NCBI RefSeq assembly: GCF_040783975.1
Contig: NZ_CP160631.1
Span: 1,798,001 to 1,862,000, forward strand
Direction of reading: 5' to 3'
DNA: 64,000 nt
DNA from: Pantoea sp. Ep11b
Lineage (GTDB): Bacteria; Pseudomonadota; Gammaproteobacteria; Enterobacterales; Enterobacteriaceae
The translations under genes and the position numbers were made by a program. This document shows positions 57,192 through 64,000 of the stretch, one piece after another; within the stretch, counting starts at the first letter, position 1; each line of letters opens with the position of its first letter. The notes below the pieces were generated by a model. It saw only the letters and a program-made list of their open reading frames with translations. It made no database searches and was not told where the DNA came from.

Positions 57192-58625
57192 ATGTTCAAA
57201 AATGCTTTTGCCAACCTTCAAAAGGTCGGTAAATCGCTGATGCTGCCGGTTTCGGTTCTGCCGATCGCCGGTATTTTATTAGGGGTCGGTTCAGCCAATT
57301 TCAGCTGGTTGCCTGCAGTGGTTTCGCATGTAATGGCAGAAGCGGGTGGATCGGTGTTTGCCAACATGCCGCTGATCTTCGCGATCGGTGTCGCGCTGGG
57401 CTTTACCAATAATGACGGCGTGTCGGCGCTGGCCGCCGTTGTCGCCTATGGCATCATGGTGAAAACCATGGCGGTTGTGGCACCTCTGGTGCTGCATCTC
57501 TCTGCGGCGGAGATCGAGGCAAAACACCTCGCCGACACCGGGGTTCTCGGCGGGATTATCGCCGGTTCCATCGCGGCCTACATGTTCAACCGCTTCTACC
57601 GTATCAAGCTGCCTGAATATCTGGGCTTCTTCGCCGGTAAACGCTTTGTGCCGATCATCTCTGGTCTGGCAGCGATTGTGCTGGGCGTGCTGCTCTCCTT
57701 CATCTGGCCACCTGTCGGTGCGGCGATTCAGGAGTTCTCACAGTGGGCAGCCTACCAGAACCCGGTTGTGGCCTTTGGTATCTATGGCGTCGTTGAGCGT
57801 TCGCTGGTGCCATTTGGTCTGCATCACATCTGGAACGTGCCTTTCCAGATGCAGATTGGTGAATACACTAATGCGGCAGGCCAGGTATTCCACGGCGATA
57901 TCCCACGCTACATGGCGGGTGACCCGACCGCAGGTAAACTCTCTGGCGGCTTCCTGTTCAAAATGTACGGTCTGCCGGCTGCGGCGATTGCTATCTGGCA
58001 CTCAGCGAAACCGGAAAACCGTGCCAAAGTGGGCGGTATCATGATCTCCGCTGCGCTGACCTCATTCCTGACCGGTATCACCGAACCGATTGAATTCTCA
58101 TTCATGTTCGTGGCGCCGATCCTGTATGTGATTCATGCGCTGCTGGCCGGTCTGGCATTCCCAATCTGTATCCTGCTTGGCATGCGTGATGGCACCAGCT
58201 TCTCACACGGTCTGATCGACTTTATCGTTCTGAGCGGTAACAGTAGCAAAATCTGGCTGTTCCCGATTATCGGTATCATCTACGGCCTGGTTTACTACAC
58301 CATCTTCCGTGTTCTGATTGCGAAGCTGGACCTGAAAACCCCAGGCCGCGAAGAGAGCAGCAGTGAGCAGTCTGCTGCGACCGGTTCTGAGATGGCGGGC
58401 AAACTGGTGGCTGCGTTTGGTGGTAAAGAGAATATCACTAACCTGGACGCCTGTATCACACGTCTGCGCGTCAGCGTTGCCGATGTGGGTAAAGTTGACC
58501 AGACCGAACTGAAAAACCTCGGCGCCCGTGGCGTGGTGGTGGCTGGTTCCGGTGTACAGGCTATCTTCGGTACCAAATCGGATAACCTGAAAACAGATAT
58601 GGATGATTACATCCGCAGCATGTGA
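57192..58625 (+). CDS. ptsG: PTS glucose-specific EIICB component PtsG
   Basis: 477 residues, same length as in E. coli. EIIC domain of ~10 TM helices (1-390), short linker, then EIIB domain with the phosphorylated Cys in [11 protein letters not shown] (about 421). Imports and phosphorylates glucose together with EIIA-Glc. CRP, Mlc and SgrS elements lie upstream. Confidence 0.97.
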   Translation: MFKNAFANLQKVGKSLMLPVSVLPIAGILLGVGSANFSWLPAVVSHVMAEAGGSVFANMPLIFAIGVALGFTNNDGVSALAAVVAYGIMVKTMAVVAPLVLHLSAAEIEAKHLADTGVLGGIIAGSIAAYMFNRFYRIKLPEYLGFFAGKRFVPIISGLAAIVLGVLLSFIWPPVGAAIQEFSQWAAYQNPVVAFGIYGVVERSLVPFGLHHIWNVPFQMQIGEYTNAAGQVFHGDIPRYMAGDPTAGKLSGGFLFKMYGLPAAAIAIWHSAKPENRAKVGGIMISAALTSFLTGITEPIEFSFMFVAPILYVIHALLAGLAFPICILLGMRDGTSFSHGLIDFIVLSGNSSKIWLFPIIGIIYGLVYYTIFRVLIAKLDLKTPGREESSSEQSAATGSEMAGKLVAAFGGKENITNLDACITRLRVSVADVGKVDQTELKNLGARGVVVAGSGVQAIFGTKSDNLKTDMDDYIRSM

Positions 58626-58642
58626 TGATTCACCGCTGTGAA

Positions 58643-58671
58643 AAAGCCCCGCTGTGCGGGGCTTTTTTTTG
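58643..58671 (+). terminator. Rho-independent terminator of ptsG
   Basis: Stem AGCCCCGC/GCGGGGCT (58645-58652 and 58656-58663), TGT loop, T-run. It ends just before the convergent rhiN stop. Confidence 0.92.
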
Positions 58672-58679
58672 GGCGCGAT

Positions 58680-59819
58680 TCAGAGATAGACGCGCAGATA
58701 CTCTGTCAGGCAGAGCAGGGCCATCGCCTGACCGTAAGGCATGGAGGTCAGGGGAACTCCGCGGTAGTAATCCAGGTCGCTGCCCATTGCGGTACCAAAT
58801 GAGACCTGCTTCAGCTCGCCATCCTCATCAATATGGGCGATCACGCCGCGCAGCGCCTTTTCGGCCACCTCGCGATACGCCGCGGGCAGATAACGTTTGC
58901 GGACGGCTTTCAGAATGCCATATGCAAACCCGGCGGTAGCCGATGCCTCAAGATAACTGTCGGGATCGTCGAGCAGGGTGTGCCACAAGCCGCTGGGGTG
59001 CTGGCAGGCGCGGAGTGCGTTAGCCTGCGTCTCCAGCACCTGCTGCAGAAAACGGCGTGTGGCGTGCTGCTCAGGCCAGTTCATCATCTCCAGGAAGTCG
59101 GGTATCACGATCGTTACCCAGCTGTTGCCGCGCGCCCAGCGCGCCCTGGCGAAATTATGGCGGCCGTCGAAGTTCCAGCCGTGAAACCACAGGCCGGTTT
59201 CGCGATCCATCAGATACTGCGTGTGCAGCAGGAACTGATAGCTTGCTTCCTCGACCCACGCATCGCGCTTCAACAGCTGTCCGATTTTAGCCAGCGCCAT
59301 CACGCTCATCATCAGCGTGTCATCCCAGAGCTGCTGGCTGTTTTCGTTGTTGTAGACGATGTGCTGCAGGCCGCCCTGTTCGGTGCGCGGCATCTCATAC
59401 ATGACCCATTCTGCCCAGCGCTCCAGCACCGGCACCCAGGCCGGGTTACGGGTCTCTTCGTAACGATAAGCCAGCGTCAGAAAAGGGCAGACGGTATTCA
59501 CATTTTTGGTCGGTGTTCCCTCCGCCAGACGCTGCGCGAACCATGTATCGATGAGTGCCAGCGTCTCCGCGTCACCGGTCTGCTGATAGTAGTGCAGCAT
59601 GCCATACAGACCAATACCGTGCGTCCATTCCCAGCCCGCCCAGCCTTTGGTATCGATCACCCGGCCATCGTCCAGCCGCAGCAGAAACTCGCCGGTTTCG
59701 TCGGTGATATTAATCAGATTTTGCGTCAGCTTCTGAATCAGCTGAACCAGTTCGCTGCGCGGCAGCAGCCAGGTCGGCTGGCGCAGGAGGAGGCTCTGTT
59801 TAACGGGGTAGAGTGTCAT
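58680..59819 (-). CDS. rhiN: unsaturated rhamnogalacturonyl hydrolase (GH105), RhiN-like
   Basis: 379 residues, (alpha/alpha)6 barrel of GH105 (YteR/YesR). Visible: GWEWTHGIGLYGM, LWDDTLMM (Asp of YteR type general acid/base), FHGWNFDGRHNFARARWARGNSW, and ASATAGFAYGI. It removes the unsaturated galacturonyl residue from rhamnogalacturonan I oligomers. No signal peptide, so it acts in the cytoplasm after uptake by the neighbouring transporter; the two genes overlap by 4 bases. The pair equals rhiTN of Dickeya. Replaces fhuE of E. coli at this site. Confidence 0.85.
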   Translation of the reverse strand: MTLYPVKQSLLLRQPTWLLPRSELVQLIQKLTQNLINITDETGEFLLRLDDGRVIDTKGWAGWEWTHGIGLYGMLHYYQQTGDAETLALIDTWFAQRLAEGTPTKNVNTVCPFLTLAYRYEETRNPAWVPVLERWAEWVMYEMPRTEQGGLQHIVYNNENSQQLWDDTLMMSVMALAKIGQLLKRDAWVEEASYQFLLHTQYLMDRETGLWFHGWNFDGRHNFARARWARGNSWVTIVIPDFLEMMNWPEQHATRRFLQQVLETQANALRACQHPSGLWHTLLDDPDSYLEASATAGFAYGILKAVRKRYLPAAYREVAEKALRGVIAHIDEDGELKQVSFGTAMGSDLDYYRGVPLTSMPYGQAMALLCLTEYLRVYL

Positions 59820-61417
59820 GATTTATTCCTGTTCAGGGTCGGGTTCAGAGAAGGGGAGACCGGAGAGCGGGCCGGGTATTTTGCCGCTGCAGGCTTGTGA
59901 CGATTCAGAAAACCGATGTTGTTGTTGCCCCACAGATTTTCATAGGGCATGCCTGCCAGAGTCTCCACGATATCGCGCGCCGCTGGCGTGAGATTTTCCG
60001 GCACGGTGCGGTTCGCTTCACGCATCTTCAGCGTCTCCTGACGCAGCACGGTGTGGGTCTGCAGGTTGAGCCTGAAGCGCAGTGACACCAAAAAGCCGCA
60101 GGCCAGCACGGATAAGGTGCCGAGGCTCAGGATCGCCAGTATGGTGTGGCTGACGGAGGGGGTCTGTGTCGCCTGACCTGAGACAAAGCCGGAGAGTTGC
60201 AATACGATTCCGACCAGCATGACGGCACCGGCCTGAGAGGCTTTGCGGGTCAGGGTCATGATGCCGGCAAAGATCCCCTCGCGACGCTGACCGGTGATCA
60301 CCTCATCCACATCGGCGATATAGGTATAGGTGTTCCACGGCACATAGTTGATGCCGCCGCGTCCCAGTCCGGCCAGGGCGGAGATCGCTAACAGCAGCGA
60401 AAGATTGTCGTTCATGCCGGCATACCACAATCCGGCGTAAGAGAGCGCCGCCAGGCCGAACAGAATGGCTACCAGACGGTAGGCGGGGGCAGGCCCGATA
60501 CGGATGCAGAGCGGGATCATCGCCATGACGGCAATAAACTGCAGCACCGCCATGGTGCCCATCATGCTGGAGGCCACCTGTGCGCTCTGCATCAGCACAA
60601 ACACGACATACCAGGTGAAGACGGCGTTGAACACATCCTGGGCGATATAGCCGCCGAGATACATCCCGAGGTGCTGGCGAAAAATGCGGATGCGCAGCGT
60701 TGAAGCCAGTTCAACATAGAGTCGTCTGAGGTTCTGCGTCAGCGTCAGCTGCTGCTTTTCCAGCTCTGCCCGGCGTGACTCGGCAGAAAAGTCATCGGGA
60801 TGGCGCTCCCAGGTAAAATACCAGACCAGTGCCAGAACCAGGGCGCAGATCACCGAGAACACCAGGCTGGCATAGAAAAAGGAGAGAGGGTTATCTTTGC
60901 CCAGCATTCCCAGCAGAATGCCAGGCAGAAAGGCAGCCAGAATCGCTGAGAGCTGCGCCAGGCCGATGCGGGCACCGGAGAAACGGGTTTTCTGCTTGAA
61001 GTCGTCAGTCATTTCCGGCACCAGCGTTTCATAGGGCACCAGAATCATGGTGTAGACGATATCAAACAGCAGGTAAGTGGTGAGATACCACCAGAAACTC
61101 ATGTCGCTGACCCACATCAGGCTGTAACTGAAAACGCAGGGGATGCCGAGCAGAATAAAGAATCTGCGGCGGCCAAAGCGTTTTCCCAGCCAGGTCGATC
61201 CGAAATTGTCGGTCAGAAAGCCCATCAAAGGGCTGACCACGGCATCCAGCACGCGCGCTGCCGCAAATATCAGCGTGGCCTGTATCGGGGTTAAGCCACA
61301 AAAAGTGGTGTAGAAATAGAGCAGCCAGGCGGCGGTGAGCGCCGTGGTGCCTGCTCCCAGAAAGTCTCCGGAACCATAGGCCAGATAGTGGCCAAGACCA
61401 ATTTTACGTGAGCGCAT
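59816..61417 (-). CDS. rhiT: GPH-family rhamnogalacturonide transporter, RhiT-like
   Basis: 533 residues, 12 TM helices, glycoside-pentoside-hexuronide:cation symporter family (motif DAVVSPLMGFLTDNF; GKRFGRRRFFILLG between TM2 and TM3). A cytoplasmic C-terminal tail of about 80 residues is present. Likely proton- or cation-driven import of rhamnogalacturonides for the coupled hydrolase. A KdgR-like operator is upstream (61588-61604). Other possible substrates: related uronide oligosaccharides. Confidence 0.85.
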   Translation of the reverse strand: MRSRKIGLGHYLAYGSGDFLGAGTTALTAAWLLYFYTTFCGLTPIQATLIFAAARVLDAVVSPLMGFLTDNFGSTWLGKRFGRRRFFILLGIPCVFSYSLMWVSDMSFWWYLTTYLLFDIVYTMILVPYETLVPEMTDDFKQKTRFSGARIGLAQLSAILAAFLPGILLGMLGKDNPLSFFYASLVFSVICALVLALVWYFTWERHPDDFSAESRRAELEKQQLTLTQNLRRLYVELASTLRIRIFRQHLGMYLGGYIAQDVFNAVFTWYVVFVLMQSAQVASSMMGTMAVLQFIAVMAMIPLCIRIGPAPAYRLVAILFGLAALSYAGLWYAGMNDNLSLLLAISALAGLGRGGINYVPWNTYTYIADVDEVITGQRREGIFAGIMTLTRKASQAGAVMLVGIVLQLSGFVSGQATQTPSVSHTILAILSLGTLSVLACGFLVSLRFRLNLQTHTVLRQETLKMREANRTVPENLTPAARDIVETLAGMPYENLWGNNNIGFLNRHKPAAAKYPARSPVSPSLNPTLNRNKS

Positions 61418-61587
61418 GTCGGATGCTCCTTGAGGTTGTATGGCGATTTATCCCTGGTGATGCCGGCCATCTCACCCGGTCTGGTTAGAAAAGTAGAGCT
61501 GACGGCGGCGCTAAACCTTCGCAATCTGGCTACGACTGGCAAATAAGTGGCAATCAGATAAAGAAAAGGGGGGCGAAAATCTAATTT

Positions 61588-61604
61588 ATAAAACAGTGTT
61601 TCAT
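61588..61604. promoter_or_regulatory. KdgR-type operator
   Basis: ATAAAACAGTGTTTCAT: 17-base inverted repeat, 7 of 8 pairs matching, one change from the KdgR core ATGAAACA-N-TGTTTCAT. It lies about 170 bases upstream of rhiT. KdgR represses pectin-use genes and is released by KDG, so rhiTN should be induced by pectin breakdown. Confidence 0.8.
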
Positions 61605-61712
61605 TTTTAAAGGTTTCCGGCGGGTAGCTGTTCAGGTGGACCCTGTATCAGCGGAGGCGAAGTGTCGCTGCTGCAAAGGCAGGCGAACAATGCAAGAAAA
61701 GTGGTCCTGAGG

Positions 61713-61742
61713 TTGAAAGAAAACAAATTTCTCCCGCATACT
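61713..61742 (+). promoter_or_regulatory. putative hinT promoter
   Basis: TTGAAA (61713-61718), 18 bases, CATACT (61737-61742), 35 bases before the hinT ATG. Confidence 0.6.
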
Positions 61743-61776
61743 CATTGATTACGACTCAGGCTACAGGAATTGCACC

Positions 61777-62127
61777 ATGGCTGAAGAAACCATTTTTAGT
61801 AAAATTATTCGCCGCGAAATCCCCGCTGATGTGGTTTATCAGGATGAGCTAGTCACTGCCTTCCGCGATATCTCCCCCAAAGCACCGACCCATATTTTAA
61901 TCGTGCCGAATGTGCTGATTCCGACGGTCAACGAGGTGGAAGCGGCGCATGAACATGCGCTGGGACGGATGTTCACCACCGCAGCGAAAATTGCCCGGCA
62001 GGAAGGGATCGACCAGGATGGTTACCGTCTGATTGTGAACTGCAATCAACATGGGGGTCAGGAGGTTTATCACATCCATATGCATCTGGTGGGTGGCGAA
62101 CCGCTGGGCCCGATGCTCTCAAACTGA
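61777..62127 (+). CDS. hinT: purine nucleoside phosphoramidase HinT
   Basis: 116 residues; HIT motif HIHMHLVGG near residue 103 and [24 protein letters not shown] start. Hydrolyses adenosine phosphoramidates. E. coli HinT has 119 residues; a short C-terminal tail is missing here. Heads a run with ycfL, lpoB, thiK, nagZ, as in E. coli. Confidence 0.96.
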   Translation: MAEETIFSKIIRREIPADVVYQDELVTAFRDISPKAPTHILIVPNVLIPTVNEVEAAHEHALGRMFTTAAKIARQEGIDQDGYRLIVNCNQHGGQEVYHIHMHLVGGEPLGPMLSN

Positions 62128-62145
62128 CCATAACGGAAGCGTGCT

Positions 62146-62514
62146 ATGCGATCCTGGCTGACCGGCCTGCCGATCCTGCTCTGCCTGACGGGCTGCAGCA
62201 GTGATAAACCGATGATCAATACCTCACAGTCACTGGTGATGGAATCCTCTGTGCTGTCGGCAGGGATCATTACCGACGAGCCCGCGCTGGATGAGCACGA
62301 TGGACTGAAACGTGCCACCAGCGTGCTCTATAATCAGCGCGAAGCCCCGGTCGTTGTTCACTATCGTTACTACTGGTATGACGATAAAGGACTGGAAATT
62401 ACGCCGCAGGAACCGGCGCAGACCGTGACTGTTCCGGCGCAGGGAAGCATTGTCGCCGCCTCGCAACTGGGTAACCTGACAGCCAGCAAGGTTCGTCTTT
62501 ATCTCTATCTTTAA
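62146..62514 (+). CDS. ycfL: DUF1425 lipoprotein YcfL
   Basis: 122 residues; lipobox CLTGC (Cys about 17). Conserved QSLVMESSVLSAGI and HYRYYWYDDKGLEITP, ending KVRLYLYL. Periplasmic lipoprotein of unknown function upstream of lpoB. 11-base gap to lpoB. Confidence 0.93.
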   Translation: MRSWLTGLPILLCLTGCSSDKPMINTSQSLVMESSVLSAGIITDEPALDEHDGLKRATSVLYNQREAPVVVHYRYYWYDDKGLEITPQEPAQTVTVPAQGSIVAASQLGNLTASKVRLYLYL

Positions 62515-62525
62515 GGATCTTCTAC

Positions 62526-63125
62526 GTGATACGCAGTGTGAATCGTACCGGAGCGCTTCTGATGGCGCTCATCCTGACCGGCTGTGTGGTGAAACAGCAG
62601 CAGCCTGCACCGGTTGAACCGACCCAGCCTGTGGAGCCGGTCCAGCCCGTTCCGCAACCTGAACCGCAGCCCGTTCCGCAGCCGCAGCCGGTGCCCCAGC
62701 CGCCGAAACTGGTCACCATTAACTGGGATGCCAGCGTTCAGCCGCTGGTGGCGAAGATGTTGCAGGCCGCCAGCGCCGAGCCGGGCAGCGTGCTGCTGGT
62801 CGATCGGATTAAAAACAGCACCAACGGTGCGCTGCAGAGCGAGAAAGCCACCGCGGCTATCCAGAATGCGCTGAACAACAACGGCAAATTTACCCTGGTT
62901 TCCGCCGATCAGCTGGCGCAGGCCAAGCAGGCGCTGGGCTTATCGCCGGATGACAGCCTTAATTCTCGCAGCAAAGCGATTGGTCTGGCGCGCAACGTCA
63001 ATGCGCAGTATGTGCTGTACAGTAACGCCAGCGGTGATGTCAAAGCACCCACCCTGCAGATGCAACTGATGCTGGTGCAGACCGGCGAGATCGTCTGGTC
63101 CGGCAACGGCATTGCCCAAAATTAA
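62526..63125 (+). CDS. lpoB: penicillin-binding protein 1B activator LpoB
   Basis: 199 residues from GTG 62526 (AAGGA upstream). Lipobox ILTGC (Cys about 20), then a Pro/Gln/Glu-rich flexible linker (about 24-60) with repeated QPVP units, then the globular domain (LLVDRIKNSTNGALQSEKAT ...). Outer-membrane lipoprotein that reaches through peptidoglycan to activate PBP1B. Its end overlaps thiK by 14 bases if the TTG start is used. Confidence 0.94.
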   Translation: MIRSVNRTGALLMALILTGCVVKQQQPAPVEPTQPVEPVQPVPQPEPQPVPQPQPVPQPPKLVTINWDASVQPLVAKMLQAASAEPGSVLLVDRIKNSTNGALQSEKATAAIQNALNNNGKFTLVSADQLAQAKQALGLSPDDSLNSRSKAIGLARNVNAQYVLYSNASGDVKAPTLQMQLMLVQTGEIVWSGNGIAQN

Positions 63126-63924
63126 TGCCGCGCTGCAGCGGATGATTCAGCAGGTCGCCGGCGACTCTGATAAGGCGTCCATTATCCCGCTCGCGGGTCT
63201 GACCGGACACAGCCAGAAAATTGTCACCCCGCGCGCCACCTTTATCGCGCGGGCGGCCCCGCAGCCGGTTATTCCGTTTGTGGAGCGGCAGCGCGAATTC
63301 CGGCTGTTACGAAAATTGCGTGCCAGCGGTGTCACGCCGCAGCCCGTGGCGGGCAACCGGCAGGGAATTATCCTGAGCTGGTGTCCTGGCGAGACGCTGG
63401 ATGAATCGCGTTTCAGTCAGCAGCGTCCGCAGATTCTGGCGCTGCTGCAACGGCTGCATCAGCAGCCGCTGACCGGCTATCGCCTGCTGCTGCTGCCGCT
63501 GTTATGGCGCTACTGGCAACTTACGCCGCAGCGCAATCCCCGCTGGCTGCGGTCGCTCAGACGCCTGACACAGCAGGGGGAACCGCAGCCGCTGCGGCTG
63601 GCACCGCTGCATATGGATCTGCACGCCGGGAATGTTATACAGAGCCCGGCGGGACTGCAGCTGATCGACTGGGAGTATGCCGCCGATGGCGACGTTGCGC
63701 TGGAACTGGCGGCGATCTGTGCCTGCGATCCGCAGCATCAGCACGACTGGCTGGCTGGCTATGCCGCCGCGATGCAGCTGCCGCTCACCGCGCTGGCGCA
63801 GCAGGTCAGACGCTGGCAGCCCTGGCTGCGTCTGCTGATGGCCAGCTGGTATCAGCTCCGCGCCGATCAGTGTGACGACGCCACATTACAACAGCTGGCT
63901 CGACAGAGCTGGGAACAGATTTAA
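63112..63924 (+). CDS. thiK: thiamine kinase ThiK
   Basis: 270 residues from TTG 63112; the ATG at 63142 is an alternative (260 residues), but the longer form fits the E. coli length (274) better. APH-type kinase fold: LHMDLHAGNVI (catalytic Asp region) and LIDWEYAADGD (metal-binding Asp). Phosphorylates thiamine to thiamine monophosphate in salvage. The N-terminal lobe is less conserved. Confidence 0.88.
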   Translation: MPKINAALQRMIQQVAGDSDKASIIPLAGLTGHSQKIVTPRATFIARAAPQPVIPFVERQREFRLLRKLRASGVTPQPVAGNRQGIILSWCPGETLDESRFSQQRPQILALLQRLHQQPLTGYRLLLLPLLWRYWQLTPQRNPRWLRSLRRLTQQGEPQPLRLAPLHMDLHAGNVIQSPAGLQLIDWEYAADGDVALELAAICACDPQHQHDWLAGYAAAMQLPLTALAQQVRRWQPWLRLLMASWYQLRADQCDDATLQQLARQSWEQI

Positions 63925-63963
63925 CCGCGTGACGCCCCTGCGTTGCGCTACAGGATTCAGGTT

Positions 63964-64000
63964 ATGAAATCACATTTGCCCGGCCCGCTGATGCTTGACG
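63964..64000 (+). CDS. nagZ: beta-N-acetylhexosaminidase NagZ (3' truncated by window edge)
   Basis: Only 12 codons are visible (MKSHLPGPLMLD). The GPLMLD run is the beginning of NagZ (GPVMLD in E. coli), and nagZ follows thiK in E. coli. The CAGG ribosome site lies upstream. NagZ recycles murein by removing GlcNAc from anhydro-muropeptides. Confidence 0.75.
   Translation, partial: MKSHLPGPLMLD

Larger units (their letters stand above)
61418..61776. other. divergent rhiT / hinT intergenic region
   Basis: About 360 bases. It holds a KdgR-like operator for rhiT and a hinT promoter (both listed). No additional ORF with a ribosome site is seen. Confidence 0.6.

Noticed and set aside
63142..63924. 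Shorter thiK from ATG
   Set aside because: Kept as an alternative only; the TTG start gives the length expected from E. coli.
1..64000. tRNA, rRNA, IS element, integrase or att site
   Set aside because: Looked for on both strands at the gene junctions and not seen; the lineage-specific inserts carry no visible mobility gene.

Overview
The window reads as a chromosomal segment of a plant- or host-associated enterobacterium close to Pantoea/Erwinia (Erwiniaceae). The reasons are high GC, near-collinearity with the E. coli 23-25 min region (clsC-opgCGH ... flg ... rne ... fab ... ptsG-hinT-lpoB-thiK-nagZ), proteins very similar to their E. coli counterparts, and lineage-specific insertions typical of plant-associated genera: an aryl-polyene pigment cluster and a rhamnogalacturonide-use pair. 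The genus is inferred, not proven. No tRNA, rRNA, IS element, prophage or CRISPR array was seen.

Layout. 1-5445: 3' end of an aryl-polyene (APE) type II polyketide cluster (apeM partial, apeN, apeO, apeP, apeQ, apeR), tightly overlapped and closed by a strong terminator. 5446-7036: a lineage-specific junction with two tiny single-TM proteins and a glycosidase-like protein whose apparent acid/base Glu is Gln. 7189-14336: clsC, opgC and the opgGH osmoregulated periplasmic glucan genes. 14430-19407: yceK, msyB, an AT-rich unknown gene plus a long non-coding stretch, lpxL, trhO, yceI, yceJ. 19704-28734: solA, bssS, an unknown coiled-coil gene, dinI (LexA box), pyrC (PurR box and CTP-sensing start region), yceB, grxB, rimJ, yceH, mviM, murJ. 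28796-40507: flagellar block flgN-flgM-flgA on the minus strand and flgBCDEFGHIJ-flgKL on the plus strand, with two near-perfect sigma-28 promoters. 40674-44522: rne with an expanded C-terminal scaffold and a leader of E. coli-like length. 44721-52600: rluC, yceF, and the yceD-rpmF-plsX-fabHDG-acpP-fabF lipid cluster. 52648-58671: pabC-mltG-tmk-holB-ycfH and ptsG with conserved CRP, Mlc and SgrS sites. 58680-61604: rhiN-rhiT under a KdgR-type operator. 61713-64000: hinT, ycfL, lpoB, thiK and the start of nagZ.

How genes work together. Three fatty-acid-like ketosynthase sets occur: housekeeping FabH/FabF and the APE enzymes ApeO/ApeR, which use the same chemistry (KS, KR, dehydratase) to build a conjugated polyene. 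Envelope functions dominate elsewhere: OPG synthesis, cardiolipin synthesis, lipid A acylation, lipid II flipping, PG synthase activation (LpoB) and MltG. Relative to E. coli, mdtG, mdtH and fhuE are missing from their usual places; an AT-rich unknown gene and rhiTN occupy two of those sites.

No clearly new multi-gene system was found. The best candidates for undescribed biology are the junction at 5531-7036 and the two unrecognised small genes at 15193-15459 and 21405-21677.
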